Positions 50,650 through 60,500 of a stretch of 64,000 nt of DNA are shown one piece after another. Under the pieces are notes generated by a model that was not told the DNA's origin, ran no database searches, and worked only from the letters and a program-made list of their open reading frames with translations. This stretch comes from Actinacidiphila acidipaludis (GTDB lineage: Bacteria; Actinomycetota; Actinomycetes; Streptomycetales; Streptomycetaceae). The position numbers and the translations under genes were made by a program. How positions within the stretch are numbered: position 1 is the first letter of the stretch; each line of letters begins with the position of its first letter. Where the stretch lies: NCBI RefSeq assembly GCF_019890725.1, contig NZ_JAINZZ010000027.1:29062-93061 (forward strand). The letters run 5' to 3'.

Positions 50650-51795
50650 TCAGGCGGCCAGGGCCGGGTGCAGGACGACCTTGGTGAAGCCCTCGATCCG
50701 CTTGTCGAACCGGTCGTAGGCCATCGGGGCCTCGTCCAGCGGGAGCTCGTGGGAGACCACGAAGCTGGGCTGGGCCCGGCCGGCGATGATCATGTCCCGC
50801 AGCTGCCGGTTGTAGTGCTTGACGTTGCACTGCCCGGTGCCCATCCGCAGGCCCTTCTCGAACATCTTGCCGATGGCGACCAGCAACTCGCCGCGCTTGG
50901 CGTGCTCGTCGGGGGCGCCCGGGTCGGACGGCACGTACAGGCCGGGGACGCCGAGCATCCCGGTCGGCCGGACCGTGTCGACCAGGGCGTTCAGCACGAC
51001 GGCCGGCTCCTCGTGGCTGGCGTCGTGCGCCTGCGCCTGGTAGCCGACGGCGTCGACGCCCTTGTCGGTCCCCTCGCCGTTGGTCTGCTCGCGGATCTGC
51101 TCGGCGGCGTCGCCCTTGGTGAAGTCGATCGGGATCGCCCCGATCTGCTCGGCCTTGGCGAGCCGTTCCGGCACGCGGTCGACGACGAACACCCTCGCCG
51201 CGCCCCGCAGCAGTGCCGAGTACGCGGCCATGAGCCCCACCGGGCCGGCGCCGTAGACGGCGACGCTCTCCCCCGGGGAGACCTGGGCGAGCTCGCAGCC
51301 GTGGTAGCCGGTCGGGAAGATGTCGGCCAGCAGCACGAAGTCCGTCTCGAACTGCTCGCCCGGGGGCAGCTTCAGGCAGTTGAAGTCGGCGAAGGGCACG
51401 CGCAGCCGTTCGGCCTGGCCGCCCATGTACGGGCCCATGGCCACGTAACCGTAGGCCCCGCCGGCGAAGCCGGGGTTCACGGTCAGGCAGAACCCGGTGT
51501 ACCCCGCCTGGCAGTTCTTGCAGAACCCGCACGCCACGTTGAACGGCATCACCACGCGGTCGCCGACCTTCAGGGAGGTCACCCCCGAACCGATCTCCTC
51601 GATCGTGCCCATGTTCTCGTGCCCGAAGACGATGCCGGACTCGGCCGCGGTACGACCTTCGTACATGTGCAGGTCCGAGCCGCAGATCGCGGTCGACGTC
51701 ACGCGGACGATCACGTCGTTCGGGTGCTGGATGCCGGGATCCTCGACCTCGGACACTTTGACGTCATAAGGCTTCTCGTAGACGACTGCCTTCAT
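50650..51795 (-). CDS. Zinc-dependent formaldehyde dehydrogenase-like alcohol dehydrogenase
   Basis: 381 residues. Catalytic zinc site CGSDLHMYEGR and GHENMG, structural zinc cysteines in CGFCKNCQAGYTGFC, NAD motif VAVYGAGPVGLMAAYSALLRGAARVFVVD. The sequence MKAVVYEKPYDVKVSEVEDPGIQ and the long insert around GVDAVGYQAQAHDAS match glutathione-independent formaldehyde dehydrogenase (Pseudomonas type). It oxidises formaldehyde or another aldehyde/alcohol with NAD. ATG 51795 follows GGAGGTGGTGGAGAG. No operon partner. Confidence 0.92.
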   Translation of the reverse strand: MKAVVYEKPYDVKVSEVEDPGIQHPNDVIVRVTSTAICGSDLHMYEGRTAAESGIVFGHENMGTIEEIGSGVTSLKVGDRVVMPFNVACGFCKNCQAGYTGFCLTVNPGFAGGAYGYVAMGPYMGGQAERLRVPFADFNCLKLPPGEQFETDFVLLADIFPTGYHGCELAQVSPGESVAVYGAGPVGLMAAYSALLRGAARVFVVDRVPERLAKAEQIGAIPIDFTKGDAAEQIREQTNGEGTDKGVDAVGYQAQAHDASHEEPAVVLNALVDTVRPTGMLGVPGLYVPSDPGAPDEHAKRGELLVAIGKMFEKGLRMGTGQCNVKHYNRQLRDMIIAGRAQPSFVVSHELPLDEAPMAYDRFDKRIEGFTKVVLHPALAA

Positions 51796-52039
51796 CTCTC
51801 CACCACCTCCACATGGAGTACTGCGGATGGTCCGCGACAGACGAAATCCAGCGTCCGCGCACAAAAAGGCGGACCGACAGTGGTGTGGTCCACGGGACGG
51901 ATGACGACGCCTGATCGCCGGACATATCCACCTTAGTCCCGGCTCGGAGCCTGGGCAGGTGTCGCAGGTCGGACCGGGTCCGACGGCAAAAGGGCCTACG
52001 GCGTCGCCGGTGGCGGGCCGCCGCCGGGGAGGACCAGCC

Positions 52040-52888
52040 CTAGAGTGCCGCGAACTTCCTCACCACGGCGTCGATGGCCCTGACGAACAGCGCCGGCTCA
52101 CCGGATCGAGCCCGCCCCGCCGGCCCCGCGCTCTCGCTCTGCGCGACGAGTCGGAAGATCAGCGCACGGATCAGCATCTGCTGCCAGTCCGGATGATCGC
52201 CGCCGCCGCTCAGCAGGCCGGACGGAAGATCGAACCACAGCAGTCCGTCCGCGACCACGACGGCCTCCGCGAACACCGGAGGCCGCCAGTACGGCGAAAA
52301 GTCGATCACGGCAGGCACTTCGTCCTCGGCGAAGAGCACATTGCCGGTGAGATCGCCGTGAACGAGCTGGGCGGCGTCCTGCCGCACCGGGCGCCTCAGC
52401 TCCCGCAGAGCCGCGAACGGCGCGGCGAGGTCGTCGATCACGTCGACGTCCTGCTCGCCCCACGCGACCCGATCGCCCACCGCCCACGGATGGGTATGCC
52501 GGTCCAGGAAGCCCGGCCGGGGCACGTGCCGCAAGGCGGCGTGGAAGGCGCGGCCGGCGCCGAGCACACCGTCCCAATGCCTGCGAGGGCCGGGCTCACC
52601 CGTCAGGAACTCACTGGCCGTCCAACCGTCCACGACGCTCCGGCCGTCCGCGGCCCGGCGGGGCAGCGGGACCCTGAAGCCACTGCCCGGCGCCAGGCTC
52701 TCGAACAGGGAAGCAGACCACTCGACCTCGTCGTCGGGTGCCTCGGCGGGTTTGAAGACGAACCCGCCGACGAGAACGCTTCGTCCCTGCCCGCCGGCCA
52801 GCGGGACAGCAGGGCCCTGCACGCCGAAGGCGTCAAGCACGGCAGGGGGCGGAACGGCGTCGCCGAGCAGTTCGGTCACGCCCGGCAT
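52040..52888 (-). CDS. Aminoglycoside-phosphotransferase-like protein (TIGR02569-type)
   Basis: 282 residues. The kinase-like fold shows QLVHGDLTGNVLF (catalytic loop) and AVIDFSPYWRPP (DFG-like metal site); the ATP lysine region is VGGFVFKPA. It matches the actinobacterial TIGR02569 group rather than known resistance enzymes, so antibiotic resistance should not be assumed. ATG 52888 or GTG 52879 may be the start. Single gene. Confidence 0.85.
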   Translation of the reverse strand: MPGVTELLGDAVPPPAVLDAFGVQGPAVPLAGGQGRSVLVGGFVFKPAEAPDDEVEWSASLFESLAPGSGFRVPLPRRAADGRSVVDGWTASEFLTGEPGPRRHWDGVLGAGRAFHAALRHVPRPGFLDRHTHPWAVGDRVAWGEQDVDVIDDLAAPFAALRELRRPVRQDAAQLVHGDLTGNVLFAEDEVPAVIDFSPYWRPPVFAEAVVVADGLLWFDLPSGLLSGGGDHPDWQQMLIRALIFRLVAQSESAGPAGRARSGEPALFVRAIDAVVRKFAAL

Positions 52889-52920
52889 CCTCCGACACCC
52901 CCTCGCGGTTCACAACCTGG

Positions 52921-53130
52921 TCATGCCTGGCGAGCCGGCCCTGGGACGACGCATGCTGACGCGCCATCGGCTTCCGCGGTCGCCGCGGCGGCCTCGCGAA
53001 GAACGCTCTCAGGTCCCAGCACGGAGAACCCGTCGTTGCCGCCCGGCCAGAACAGCGCGATCCGATGCCCGCTCCCGGCCGCGTGGAGCAGGCGGTTCAC
53101 CTCGGCGGCGGGTTCGACGGTGCAGTCCAT
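52921..53130 (-). CDS. Possible 69-aa hypothetical protein
   Basis: Open frame of 69 residues with no recognised domain (EVNRLLHAAGSGHRIALFWPGGNDGFSVLG). The composition is protein-like rather than an Arg/Pro shadow, but no ribosome-binding site precedes the ATG. It occupies most of the 348-bp gap between two leftward genes; the remaining bases show nothing supportable. Confidence 0.3.
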   Translation of the reverse strand: MDCTVEPAAEVNRLLHAAGSGHRIALFWPGGNDGFSVLGPESVLREAAAATAEADGASACVVPGPARQA

Positions 53131-53236
53131 CGAACGGGTTCACAGCGGGCATGATGCCGCAGCGCCGAGGTTCGGGTCGATGACGAGTGGCGGGGTGGTG
53201 CCGGGCAGCCGTCGGGGTGGCCGCCCGGCACCGGGG

Positions 53237-56200
53237 TCAGCCTCGGCCGAGGAGTTCGACCTCGGAGAGAGTCAGGCCCTGGGCTCCGACCGGCGGGTCG
53301 AAGTCGATCCGTACGTACTGGCACGGCCCGCCCGCCACGGACGGGGTGAACGCCCGGGTCTGCTGCCGCCAGGAGAACGGCTCGCCGCTCCTGCGGTCCA
53401 CGACCGACCAGTGCGTGCCGTCGGTGGACGTGCTCACCGTCCAGCCCGCCGGGTCGCCGCCGGACTGCGACGCGCTGGTGAGCGTGTACTGGCCCAGCCG
53501 CTGCGGCTGGTCGAACCGGTAGGTCACGGACGCGGGCCCTGCCGGGAACGTGGCCGCGGTGGTGGACGTGTTGTCGAAGAGCGCCGCAGGATCCGTGCCG
53601 CCGCTCGCCGTCGCCGTGCCCTTGCCCGGTCCCGTGAGGTCCGCCGGGGGGTTCGCCGGCTGCGAACCGGTGGTCAGCGACGGCGGGGCGTCCGACGCCT
53701 TCGTGCCCCACGACGACGGCCGCGGGCCCATCCGGAAGTCGATGTGACCGCCGCCGGCCAGATCGGACTGCTGCACGTACGTCCGGTCGGAGCCGTGTCC
53801 GTTGATCCGCAGCGACTGGACGTAGACGTTCCGGTCGGAGTTGCCGTCCGCGGTGATGGTCAGCGCCCGCCCGCCGAGCGGGTCGATGGTGACCCGGTCG
53901 AACAGCGGCGAGCCGATCGCCCAGGTCGGCGAGCCGGCCTGCAGCGGGTAGAAACCCAGCGCGTTGTCGATGTAGAACGCCGACATCGAACCGTTGTCCT
54001 CGTCACCGGGGTAGCCCTGGCCGATGGTGCTGCCGGTGAACAGCCGGCTCTCCGCGTCCCGCACGTGCTCGGCGACCTTCGCGGGCCGGCCCACGTAGTC
54101 GTACATGTACGGGACGTGCATCGACGGCTGGTCGTTGAACGCCCACTGCCCGATGCGGTCGTCACGCGACTCGAACATCTCGTGGTACGGGCCGAGCCAA
54201 CTGCCGCCGTACTGCGCGGTCTCCGGGGTGCTGAAGAACTCGTCCAGCTTCTTCTCCAGCCCGGACCGGCCCCCGTAGAGGTCGGCCAGGCCGTTCCCGT
54301 CCTCGGGCACCTCGAACGCGTAGGTCCACCCGTCGCCCTCGGTGTAGTCCGTGGCGTTCCAGTTCAGCGGGTTGTACGTGGAGGGCGGCTGCTCGAACGT
54401 GCCGTCCGCGTTCCGCGCCTGGAAGAACCCGACCGCCGGGTCGAACAGGTCGACGTAGTGCTGCGCCCGGTCCCTGAAGTAGGTGTAGTTGTCCAGGTAC
54501 TCGCGCTTGTGCGGGTCCCCGGCCTTCGCCGTCCGGTACAGCTGCTGCGACATCTGCGCGATGCCGTAGTCGGCGATGCAGTCCTCCAGCGACACCGACG
54601 CACTCGACCCCGTGGTCTGCGGCGTGTACCCGAGGAACGTCGCATGCGGCACGTCGGGACGGCCGTTGAGGCCCGACGAGGGCGTCGTCGCGTCCTTCAC
54701 CGCCGCCTCGTACGCGCCGCGCACGTCGAAGTCCGTCACGCCGCGCAGGTAGGCGTCGGCGATCGCGGCGTCGGAGTTGGTGCCGCTGAAACCGAGATAG
54801 CCGGGGGCCGTCCACTGGCCGATCCACCCGCCGTCGCGGTACTGCTGCACGAACCCGTCGATCATCTCCCCGGTCAGCTTCGGATACAGCAGCGAGTCCA
54901 GCGCCCAGGCGGTCCGGTAGGTGTCCCAGAAGCCTTCGTTGGCGTAGGGCTTGCCCTCCTTGACCGCCGACCCGGTGGCCGTGTCCGTCTGCTGGCCGGT
55001 GCCCGGCGAGTACGGACTGGCGTACTTGTAGACCGGGGCGCCCGCCGTGCCGGTGTTCTCGAACAGTTCGTTCGGGTACAGGTTCAGCCGGTACAGGCTC
55101 GAGTACAGGCTGACGAGCTGGTCCTGGTTCGCGCCGCCGACCTTGATCACGCCGAGCGCGTCGTCCCACGCCTTCTGCGCTGCCTTGTGCACCTGGTCGA
55201 AGCCGGCGTCCCCGACCTCCAGTTGCAGGTTGTGCTTCGCCTGGTCGAGGCTGATCGCCGAGGTGGCCACACGCATCGTCACCTGGCGGTCCGCGCCCAG
55301 GTCGAAGCCCGCGTAACCGCTGACCTTCGAACCGCCGCCGCCCGGCAGGGTGCCGCTGCCCGTCATCGGGCGGTCGAAGACGGCGTAGACGAACATCCGT
55401 GGCGCGCCCCAGAAGCCGGACACGTCGGTGTAGCCGCTGACGACACCCGTGGCGCGGTCGATCGTCAGCCCGCCGTTGTCGTTCACGTTGTCGAAGATCA
55501 GGCTTCCGCTGTCCGAGGGGAACGTGAAGCGCATCTCGGCCGCGTGGTCGGTCGGCGTCATCTCCGCGCGCAGCCCGTTGTCGAACGTCACGCCGTAGTA
55601 GTCGGCCCTGGCCGTCTCGCGGGCATGGCTGAACGGCAGCGCGCGCGTCGTGCGGTCCGCGGTCGCGGGGGTCGCCGACGTCGACGGCATGACCTGCCAG
55701 GTCTGGTGGTCCTGCACCCAGATGCTGGGCTCGTGGCTGAGGGAGAACGCCTGGATCTCCGGCTCGTTGGCGGCGTCGTTGCCGCGCTGGTAGGCGTAGA
55801 GCGTGCCGGTGCTGCCCGCGTCCGTCACCGGCGTCCAGAAGTTGAAGCCGTGGGGGAGAGCGGTCGCCGGGACGTCGTTGCCGCGCGAGTAGTCCCCCGA
55901 CGAATTGGTGCCCCGGGTGGTGATCACGCAGGTCGAGGGGTGGGCACAGTCGTCGGACGGCGGTGCCGTGGAGACCTGGACGTCGTCCAGCCACCCGGAG
56001 AAGTGCGCCGGGCCGTCCGGATTGTCGTAGCCGAGGAGGACACGCGTGATGGTCTTGCCCGCCGCGACCGCGCCGATGCCGGCGAAGACCTGGTTCCACT
56101 GGTCGGTCTGCAGCACCTTGGCCTCGCCCTGACCCCGCGGGCTCAGCGCCTTGCCGTACTGGTCGGTGGCGCCCAGCGAACTGAGATACGTGCCGTCGCT

Positions 56201-57160
56201 GAAAGCCAGGTCGACCGAGACGAAGGAGCTCGGGTAGCCCTGGTCCTTGCCGGTCGACTCCGGGAAGATGTCGTACGACAGCCGGGTGTCGCGGCGCACC
56301 GGCAGCGACACCTGGTAGACCTTGTCGCGCGCCTTGCCGTGGGCGTCGAGTTCCCAGCCCGCGTAGTGCAGGGCGTGGGTGCCGGTGAAGCCGGCGTGGG
56401 TCTTCGCGGTCGGACTGGACGCCGGGCCGTCCCCGACGGACGCCGTCATGCCGGCGGCGGCCGACGGCTGCGCGGCGAGCACCAGTTCACCGAGCTGGGT
56501 GTGGTCGTCCCCGTGGTTGGCGGTGACCGCCAGCCGGTAGTGCGCGTAGGCCCCCGGACGGCGGACGGAGAACAACCGTGTCTCGGAGCGCTGGTTGAAC
56601 GTCTGTCCGCTCTCGGTGTCCAGGGTGGTCCAGCTCCGTCCGTCCGAGGAGCCCTGCAACGTCCATGCCGCGGGGTCGCGTTCGGGCCAGTCGGACGCCG
56701 AGCCCATGGCGTAGGTGGTGACGCGGGCGGCGGACTCGAGCGTGAGCGAGAGCTGCGGTGTTCTGCTCGCCGCCTGCCACGACGTGCCCGGATCGCCGTC
56801 GGTGGCCCGCGAGGCGCCGTGGTCGGGGAGTGCTTCGTCGCTCGCGGTCACCGCGGTCACCGACGCCATCGCCGAACCGGGCAGCCCGGCGCCGGAGTCG
56901 GGGTACACCCCCGAGACCGCCGGACGGCCGCCGCCACCGCTGTCGGCGGTGTCCTGCCAGTCGGGCGCCGGTCCCGACGGCTCGAACGACGAGGCGAAGG
57001 CGGCCGCCCCGGGGGCGTTCACCGCCTGTTGCGCGAGCGCGCCCTGCGCGGGCAGCACGGACAGCACGGCGCCGGCCAGCGCCGCCGCCGTCACGGACAT
57101 CGGATGTCTGGTGCGGCGCTTCCACGAGGGGCGCCGTCGCCGTCGGTCGGGTAGGGCCAC
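53237..57160 (-). CDS. Secreted GH92 alpha-mannosidase with discoidin domains
   Basis: 1307 residues. Signal peptide with an unusually basic n-region (ALPDRRRRRPSWKRRTRHP then a hydrophobic core ending GALAQQ). An F5/8-type C domain (~98-228), a beta region (~245-385), the GH92 core (~390-1165) with CIADYGIAQMSQQLY, FNDQPSMHVPYMYDYVGRP and GYPGDEDNGSMSAFYI containing catalytic Glu/Asp candidates, and a C-terminal F5/8C domain (~1175-1307). GH92 enzymes are Ca-dependent exo-alpha-mannosidases on N-glycans or fungal mannans. GTG 57160 has GGAGCC upstream and opens directly into the signal peptide; the frame is open further but unconserved. Divergent from the GH2 gene with shared operators. Confidence 0.92.
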   Translation of the reverse strand: MALPDRRRRRPSWKRRTRHPMSVTAAALAGAVLSVLPAQGALAQQAVNAPGAAAFASSFEPSGPAPDWQDTADSGGGGRPAVSGVYPDSGAGLPGSAMASVTAVTASDEALPDHGASRATDGDPGTSWQAASRTPQLSLTLESAARVTTYAMGSASDWPERDPAAWTLQGSSDGRSWTTLDTESGQTFNQRSETRLFSVRRPGAYAHYRLAVTANHGDDHTQLGELVLAAQPSAAAGMTASVGDGPASSPTAKTHAGFTGTHALHYAGWELDAHGKARDKVYQVSLPVRRDTRLSYDIFPESTGKDQGYPSSFVSVDLAFSDGTYLSSLGATDQYGKALSPRGQGEAKVLQTDQWNQVFAGIGAVAAGKTITRVLLGYDNPDGPAHFSGWLDDVQVSTAPPSDDCAHPSTCVITTRGTNSSGDYSRGNDVPATALPHGFNFWTPVTDAGSTGTLYAYQRGNDAANEPEIQAFSLSHEPSIWVQDHQTWQVMPSTSATPATADRTTRALPFSHARETARADYYGVTFDNGLRAEMTPTDHAAEMRFTFPSDSGSLIFDNVNDNGGLTIDRATGVVSGYTDVSGFWGAPRMFVYAVFDRPMTGSGTLPGGGGSKVSGYAGFDLGADRQVTMRVATSAISLDQAKHNLQLEVGDAGFDQVHKAAQKAWDDALGVIKVGGANQDQLVSLYSSLYRLNLYPNELFENTGTAGAPVYKYASPYSPGTGQQTDTATGSAVKEGKPYANEGFWDTYRTAWALDSLLYPKLTGEMIDGFVQQYRDGGWIGQWTAPGYLGFSGTNSDAAIADAYLRGVTDFDVRGAYEAAVKDATTPSSGLNGRPDVPHATFLGYTPQTTGSSASVSLEDCIADYGIAQMSQQLYRTAKAGDPHKREYLDNYTYFRDRAQHYVDLFDPAVGFFQARNADGTFEQPPSTYNPLNWNATDYTEGDGWTYAFEVPEDGNGLADLYGGRSGLEKKLDEFFSTPETAQYGGSWLGPYHEMFESRDDRIGQWAFNDQPSMHVPYMYDYVGRPAKVAEHVRDAESRLFTGSTIGQGYPGDEDNGSMSAFYIDNALGFYPLQAGSPTWAIGSPLFDRVTIDPLGGRALTITADGNSDRNVYVQSLRINGHGSDRTYVQQSDLAGGGHIDFRMGPRPSSWGTKASDAPPSLTTGSQPANPPADLTGPGKGTATASGGTDPAALFDNTSTTAATFPAGPASVTYRFDQPQRLGQYTLTSASQSGGDPAGWTVSTSTDGTHWSVVDRRSGEPFSWRQQTRAFTPSVAGGPCQYVRIDFDPPVGAQGLTLSEVELLGRG

Positions 57161-57191
57161 GTCCAGGCTCCTTGACTGTCGCGGATGGGTA

Positions 57192-57203
57192 GACAACGTT
57201 GTC
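57192..57203. promoter_or_regulatory. LacI-type operator before the GH92 gene
   Basis: GACAACGTTGTC, a perfect 12-bp palindrome 31 bp before the GH92 start codon. The central AACGTT is typical for LacI-family operators. No LacI gene is in the window, so the regulator acts from elsewhere. The remaining ~250 bp toward the second operator pair carry no other signal I can support. Confidence 0.8.
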
Positions 57204-57456
57204 GCCCCCGCGTCGCATCGCCGCCGTGGAGTCCGGACGCGCTCCGGGTGCGCGCAGGGGCGCGGATTCTCAGGTGCGGGGGAGACGCCGCCTCCGCCGG
57301 CCGGGCATCGGTGCGGCGGAGAAGCGGGGTCAGTCTTGCGACGAGTTTCGCGGGCTGTCAACGCCTGTTGCGCACAGGCTCATTGAGGGCGGGTCGGGGT
57401 CGCACGGCTCTTGACGGAAGGCGGTGCGCCAATCAGCATGGAGCGCACCCGAGTAC

Positions 57457-57484
57457 TGACAACGTTGTCATGCCAACGTTGACA
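57457..57484. promoter_or_regulatory. Tandem LacI-type operators before the GH2 gene
   Basis: TGACAACGTTGTCA (57457-57470, perfect 14-bp palindrome) is followed directly by TGCCAACGTTGACA (57471-57484, imperfect). They end 46 bp before the GH2 start and share the AACGTT core with the site near GH92, so one regulator probably controls both glycosidases. Confidence 0.8.
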
Positions 57485-57530
57485 TTTGGGCGCCGAGCGC
57501 CGACCCGTGTCTCACCACCAAGGAGCACCG

Positions 57531-60500
57531 ATGTCCGACGACACCACCGAGGACGCCTCCCGGGCGGACGGCCTCTCCCGACGCGGCATGCTGCGGTCGG
57601 GAGGCGCCGTACTCGCCGCCGTGAGCGTGACCGGCATGTTCGCCGCCCGGGCCGCGGCGAAACCCGCCGGCGCACCGGCGGGCGCGCCGCCCGCCCCGGG
57701 GGGCGACCTGGCGCTCTACCGGCCGGTGACCGCCTCGTCGACCGCGTACGGGCCGGTGCCCGGCTCCTTCGTCGTGGACCGCATGGCGCAGTCCGGCCCC
57801 AAGGGCAGCGGCTGGCGGGCGGCGGACACCGGCACCCCGCAGTGGATCGCGGTGGACCTCGAAGGTCCGTGCCACGTCACGTCGGTCGTCCTGGTCTTCG
57901 AGGCCGCCGAGGGCGACACCGTGTACAAGCCGGCCGACGACGTCAACCCGCGCAACGGCACCACCGGTTGGGAGGTGCTCTCCAGTTACGCCACGGCCTT
58001 CCGGATCGAGGTGTCGCCGGACGGCAAGAACTGGACGGCGGTCCACGAGGGCTCGACCAGCACCGGCGGAACCGTCGAAGCGGTACTGGACACGCCGGTG
58101 ACCACACGCTGGGTGCGGATGGTCGGCACCGCCCTGTCCAACCCCAACCCCCTGGGCCTGAACTCCTTCCAGGTGCTGGGCACCCCCGCGGCCCACCGGC
58201 CGTCCGCCACCGGCTGGACCGAATGGACCAGCGGTGCCCGGCCGGTGCCCGCGCTGCGCGTCGCCGACGACGGCACGCTGCCGGTGGAGTCCGGCTGGAA
58301 CCTCACGCTGGAGGACTTCGCCGGCACGGACGACGGTGCGCGGGTCTCGGCCGCCGGTGTGGACACCTCGCGCTGGCTGCGGGCCCAGGTGCCCGGCACC
58401 ATCCTGGCGTCCCTGGTAGCCGAGGGACATCTGCCGGACCCGGTGCGCGGGTTCGGCAACCTGCAGGTGCCCGAGGCCCTGAGCCGCAACTCCTGGTGGT
58501 ACCGACGCACCTTCCGCCTCCCGCACGACTTCGGCGGCCAGGGCCGCGACCGGGTGTGGCTGGAACTGGACGGCATCAACCACCAGGCGGAGATCTGGCT
58601 CAACGGCACCAAGGCCGGCGACCTGGCCCACCCCACAGCCCGTGCCTCGCTCGACGTCACCGGCGCCCTCACCGGACACGCCGACCACGTGCTGGCGGTA
58701 CGCATCGACCCGATGCCCTACCCCGGCAACCCCGGTGACAAGGGCGCGGACGGCAGCTCCTACGCCGACGCCGGCTCGAACATCATGATGCTCAACAGCC
58801 CCAACCTGCTGGCCGTCTCCGGCTGGGACTGGATGCCGGCCGTGCGCGACCGCGTCATGGGCATCTGGAACCACGTCCGGCTGCGCGCCACCGGCGACGC
58901 GGTCCTCGGTGACGTCCGGGTGGACACCGTCCTCCCCGCGTCCCCGGACCGGTCGACGGCCGAGGTGACGGTGACCGTGCCGGTGCGCAACGCCGCCGCC
59001 TCCGCCCGCACGGTGACCGTGGAGGCCCGGCTCTGCGGGGTGCGGGTCCGCAAGGCCGTCCAGGTCGGCGCCGGGCAGAGCGTCGACGCGGTGTTCGCAC
59101 CCGCCGACTTCCCGGCCCTGCGGCTGAGGAACCCGCGGCTGTGGTGGCCCAACGGCTACGGCGAGCCCACCCTGCACGACCTCCAGGTCTCCGCGGCGGT
59201 CGCCGGCACGGTCAGCGACACGCGGACCGTGCGGGTCGGCCTGCGCGAGACGGCGTACGCCTCGGAGAACCCCATCACCTTCGCGCCCGGCGCCAACCAC
59301 GTCGAGCAGACCGTCGACATCCCGGCGCAGCAGGCCCGTTACGTCCGCATCCAGGGCGGCAAGCGCGCCACCGGATTCGGCATCTCCCTGTGGACGCTGG
59401 CGGTCGTGAACAGCGCGGATCCGGGGACGGACTTCGCCCTGCACGGCGCGGCCACCGCCTCCTCCAACGACAACGCGTCCAACACGCCCGGCAACGCGGT
59501 CGACGGCGACCCGCAGACCCGGTGGTCCTCGAACTACACCGACGACCAGTGGATCCAGGTGGACCTGGGTCGGACACGCTCCTTCGACCGGCTGACCCTG
59601 GTGTGGGAGACCGCCTACGCGCTGACGTTCACCGTCCAGGTCTCCGACGACGGCAGCACGTGGAAGGACGCGCTGGCGGTCGACAACCGCCCCCACCAAC
59701 TGCAGATCAGCGTCAACGGCGTGCGGGTCATGTGCCGCGGCGGCAACTGGGGCTGGGACGAACTGCTGCGCCGGATGGGAGGCGGCCGGATGGAGGCCGT
59801 CGTCGGCATGCACCGCGACATGAACTTCACGATGATCCGCAACTGGATCGGCAGCAGCAACCGCGAGGAATTTTACGCCCGTTGTGACGAGAACGGGCTG
59901 CTGGTCTGGAACGACTTCTGGAACGCGTGGTTCCTCGACCCGCCGAACCATGCCCTGTACCTCGACCAGGTCCGCGACACCATCCTGCGGTACCGCTCGC
60001 ACCCGTGCATCGCCGTGTGGTGCGGCGCCAACGAGGGCACGCCGTCGGGGGAGATCGACCAGGGGGCGGCCGCCGCGGTGGCCGCCGAGCACCCGGGCGT
60101 GCGCTATGTCAGCAACTCCGCCGCCGGTGTGGTCAGCGGCGGGGGCCCGTACGCCTGGATCGACCCCCAGCAGTACTACTCACCGCAGACCTACGGCGCG
60201 GGCACGTTCGGTTTCCACACCGAGATCGGCATCCCCACGGTGTCCGTGGCCGAGAGCATGCACAACCTCGTCGGCGACGAGGAGGGCTGGCCGATCAGCA
60301 CCGTCTGGAACTACCACGACTGGTCGACCAAGGGGAACCAGTACCCGCAGAACTACAAGGCGGCCATCGACGAGCGGCTGGGGGAGTCCTCGTCGCTGGA
60401 GGAGTTCGCGGCCAAGGCGCAGTTCGTCAACTTCGAGTCGATGCGCGCCATGTTCGAGGCGTGGAACGCCAATCTCTGGAAGGACGCCAGCGGCCTGCTG

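Noticed and set aside
52040..52888. Aminoglycoside resistance gene
   Set aside because: Only the general kinase fold is shared; it matches the TIGR02569-type group with no known drug substrate.
51959..57154. Very long open frame on the plus strand opposite the GH92 gene
   Set aside because: Arg/Gly/Val-rich with no domain; it mirrors the codon bias of the GH92 gene, which has a signal peptide and clear family motifs.
57468..60092. Long minus-strand frame opposite the GH2 gene
   Set aside because: Val/Gly/Arg-rich shadow without homology to any domain.
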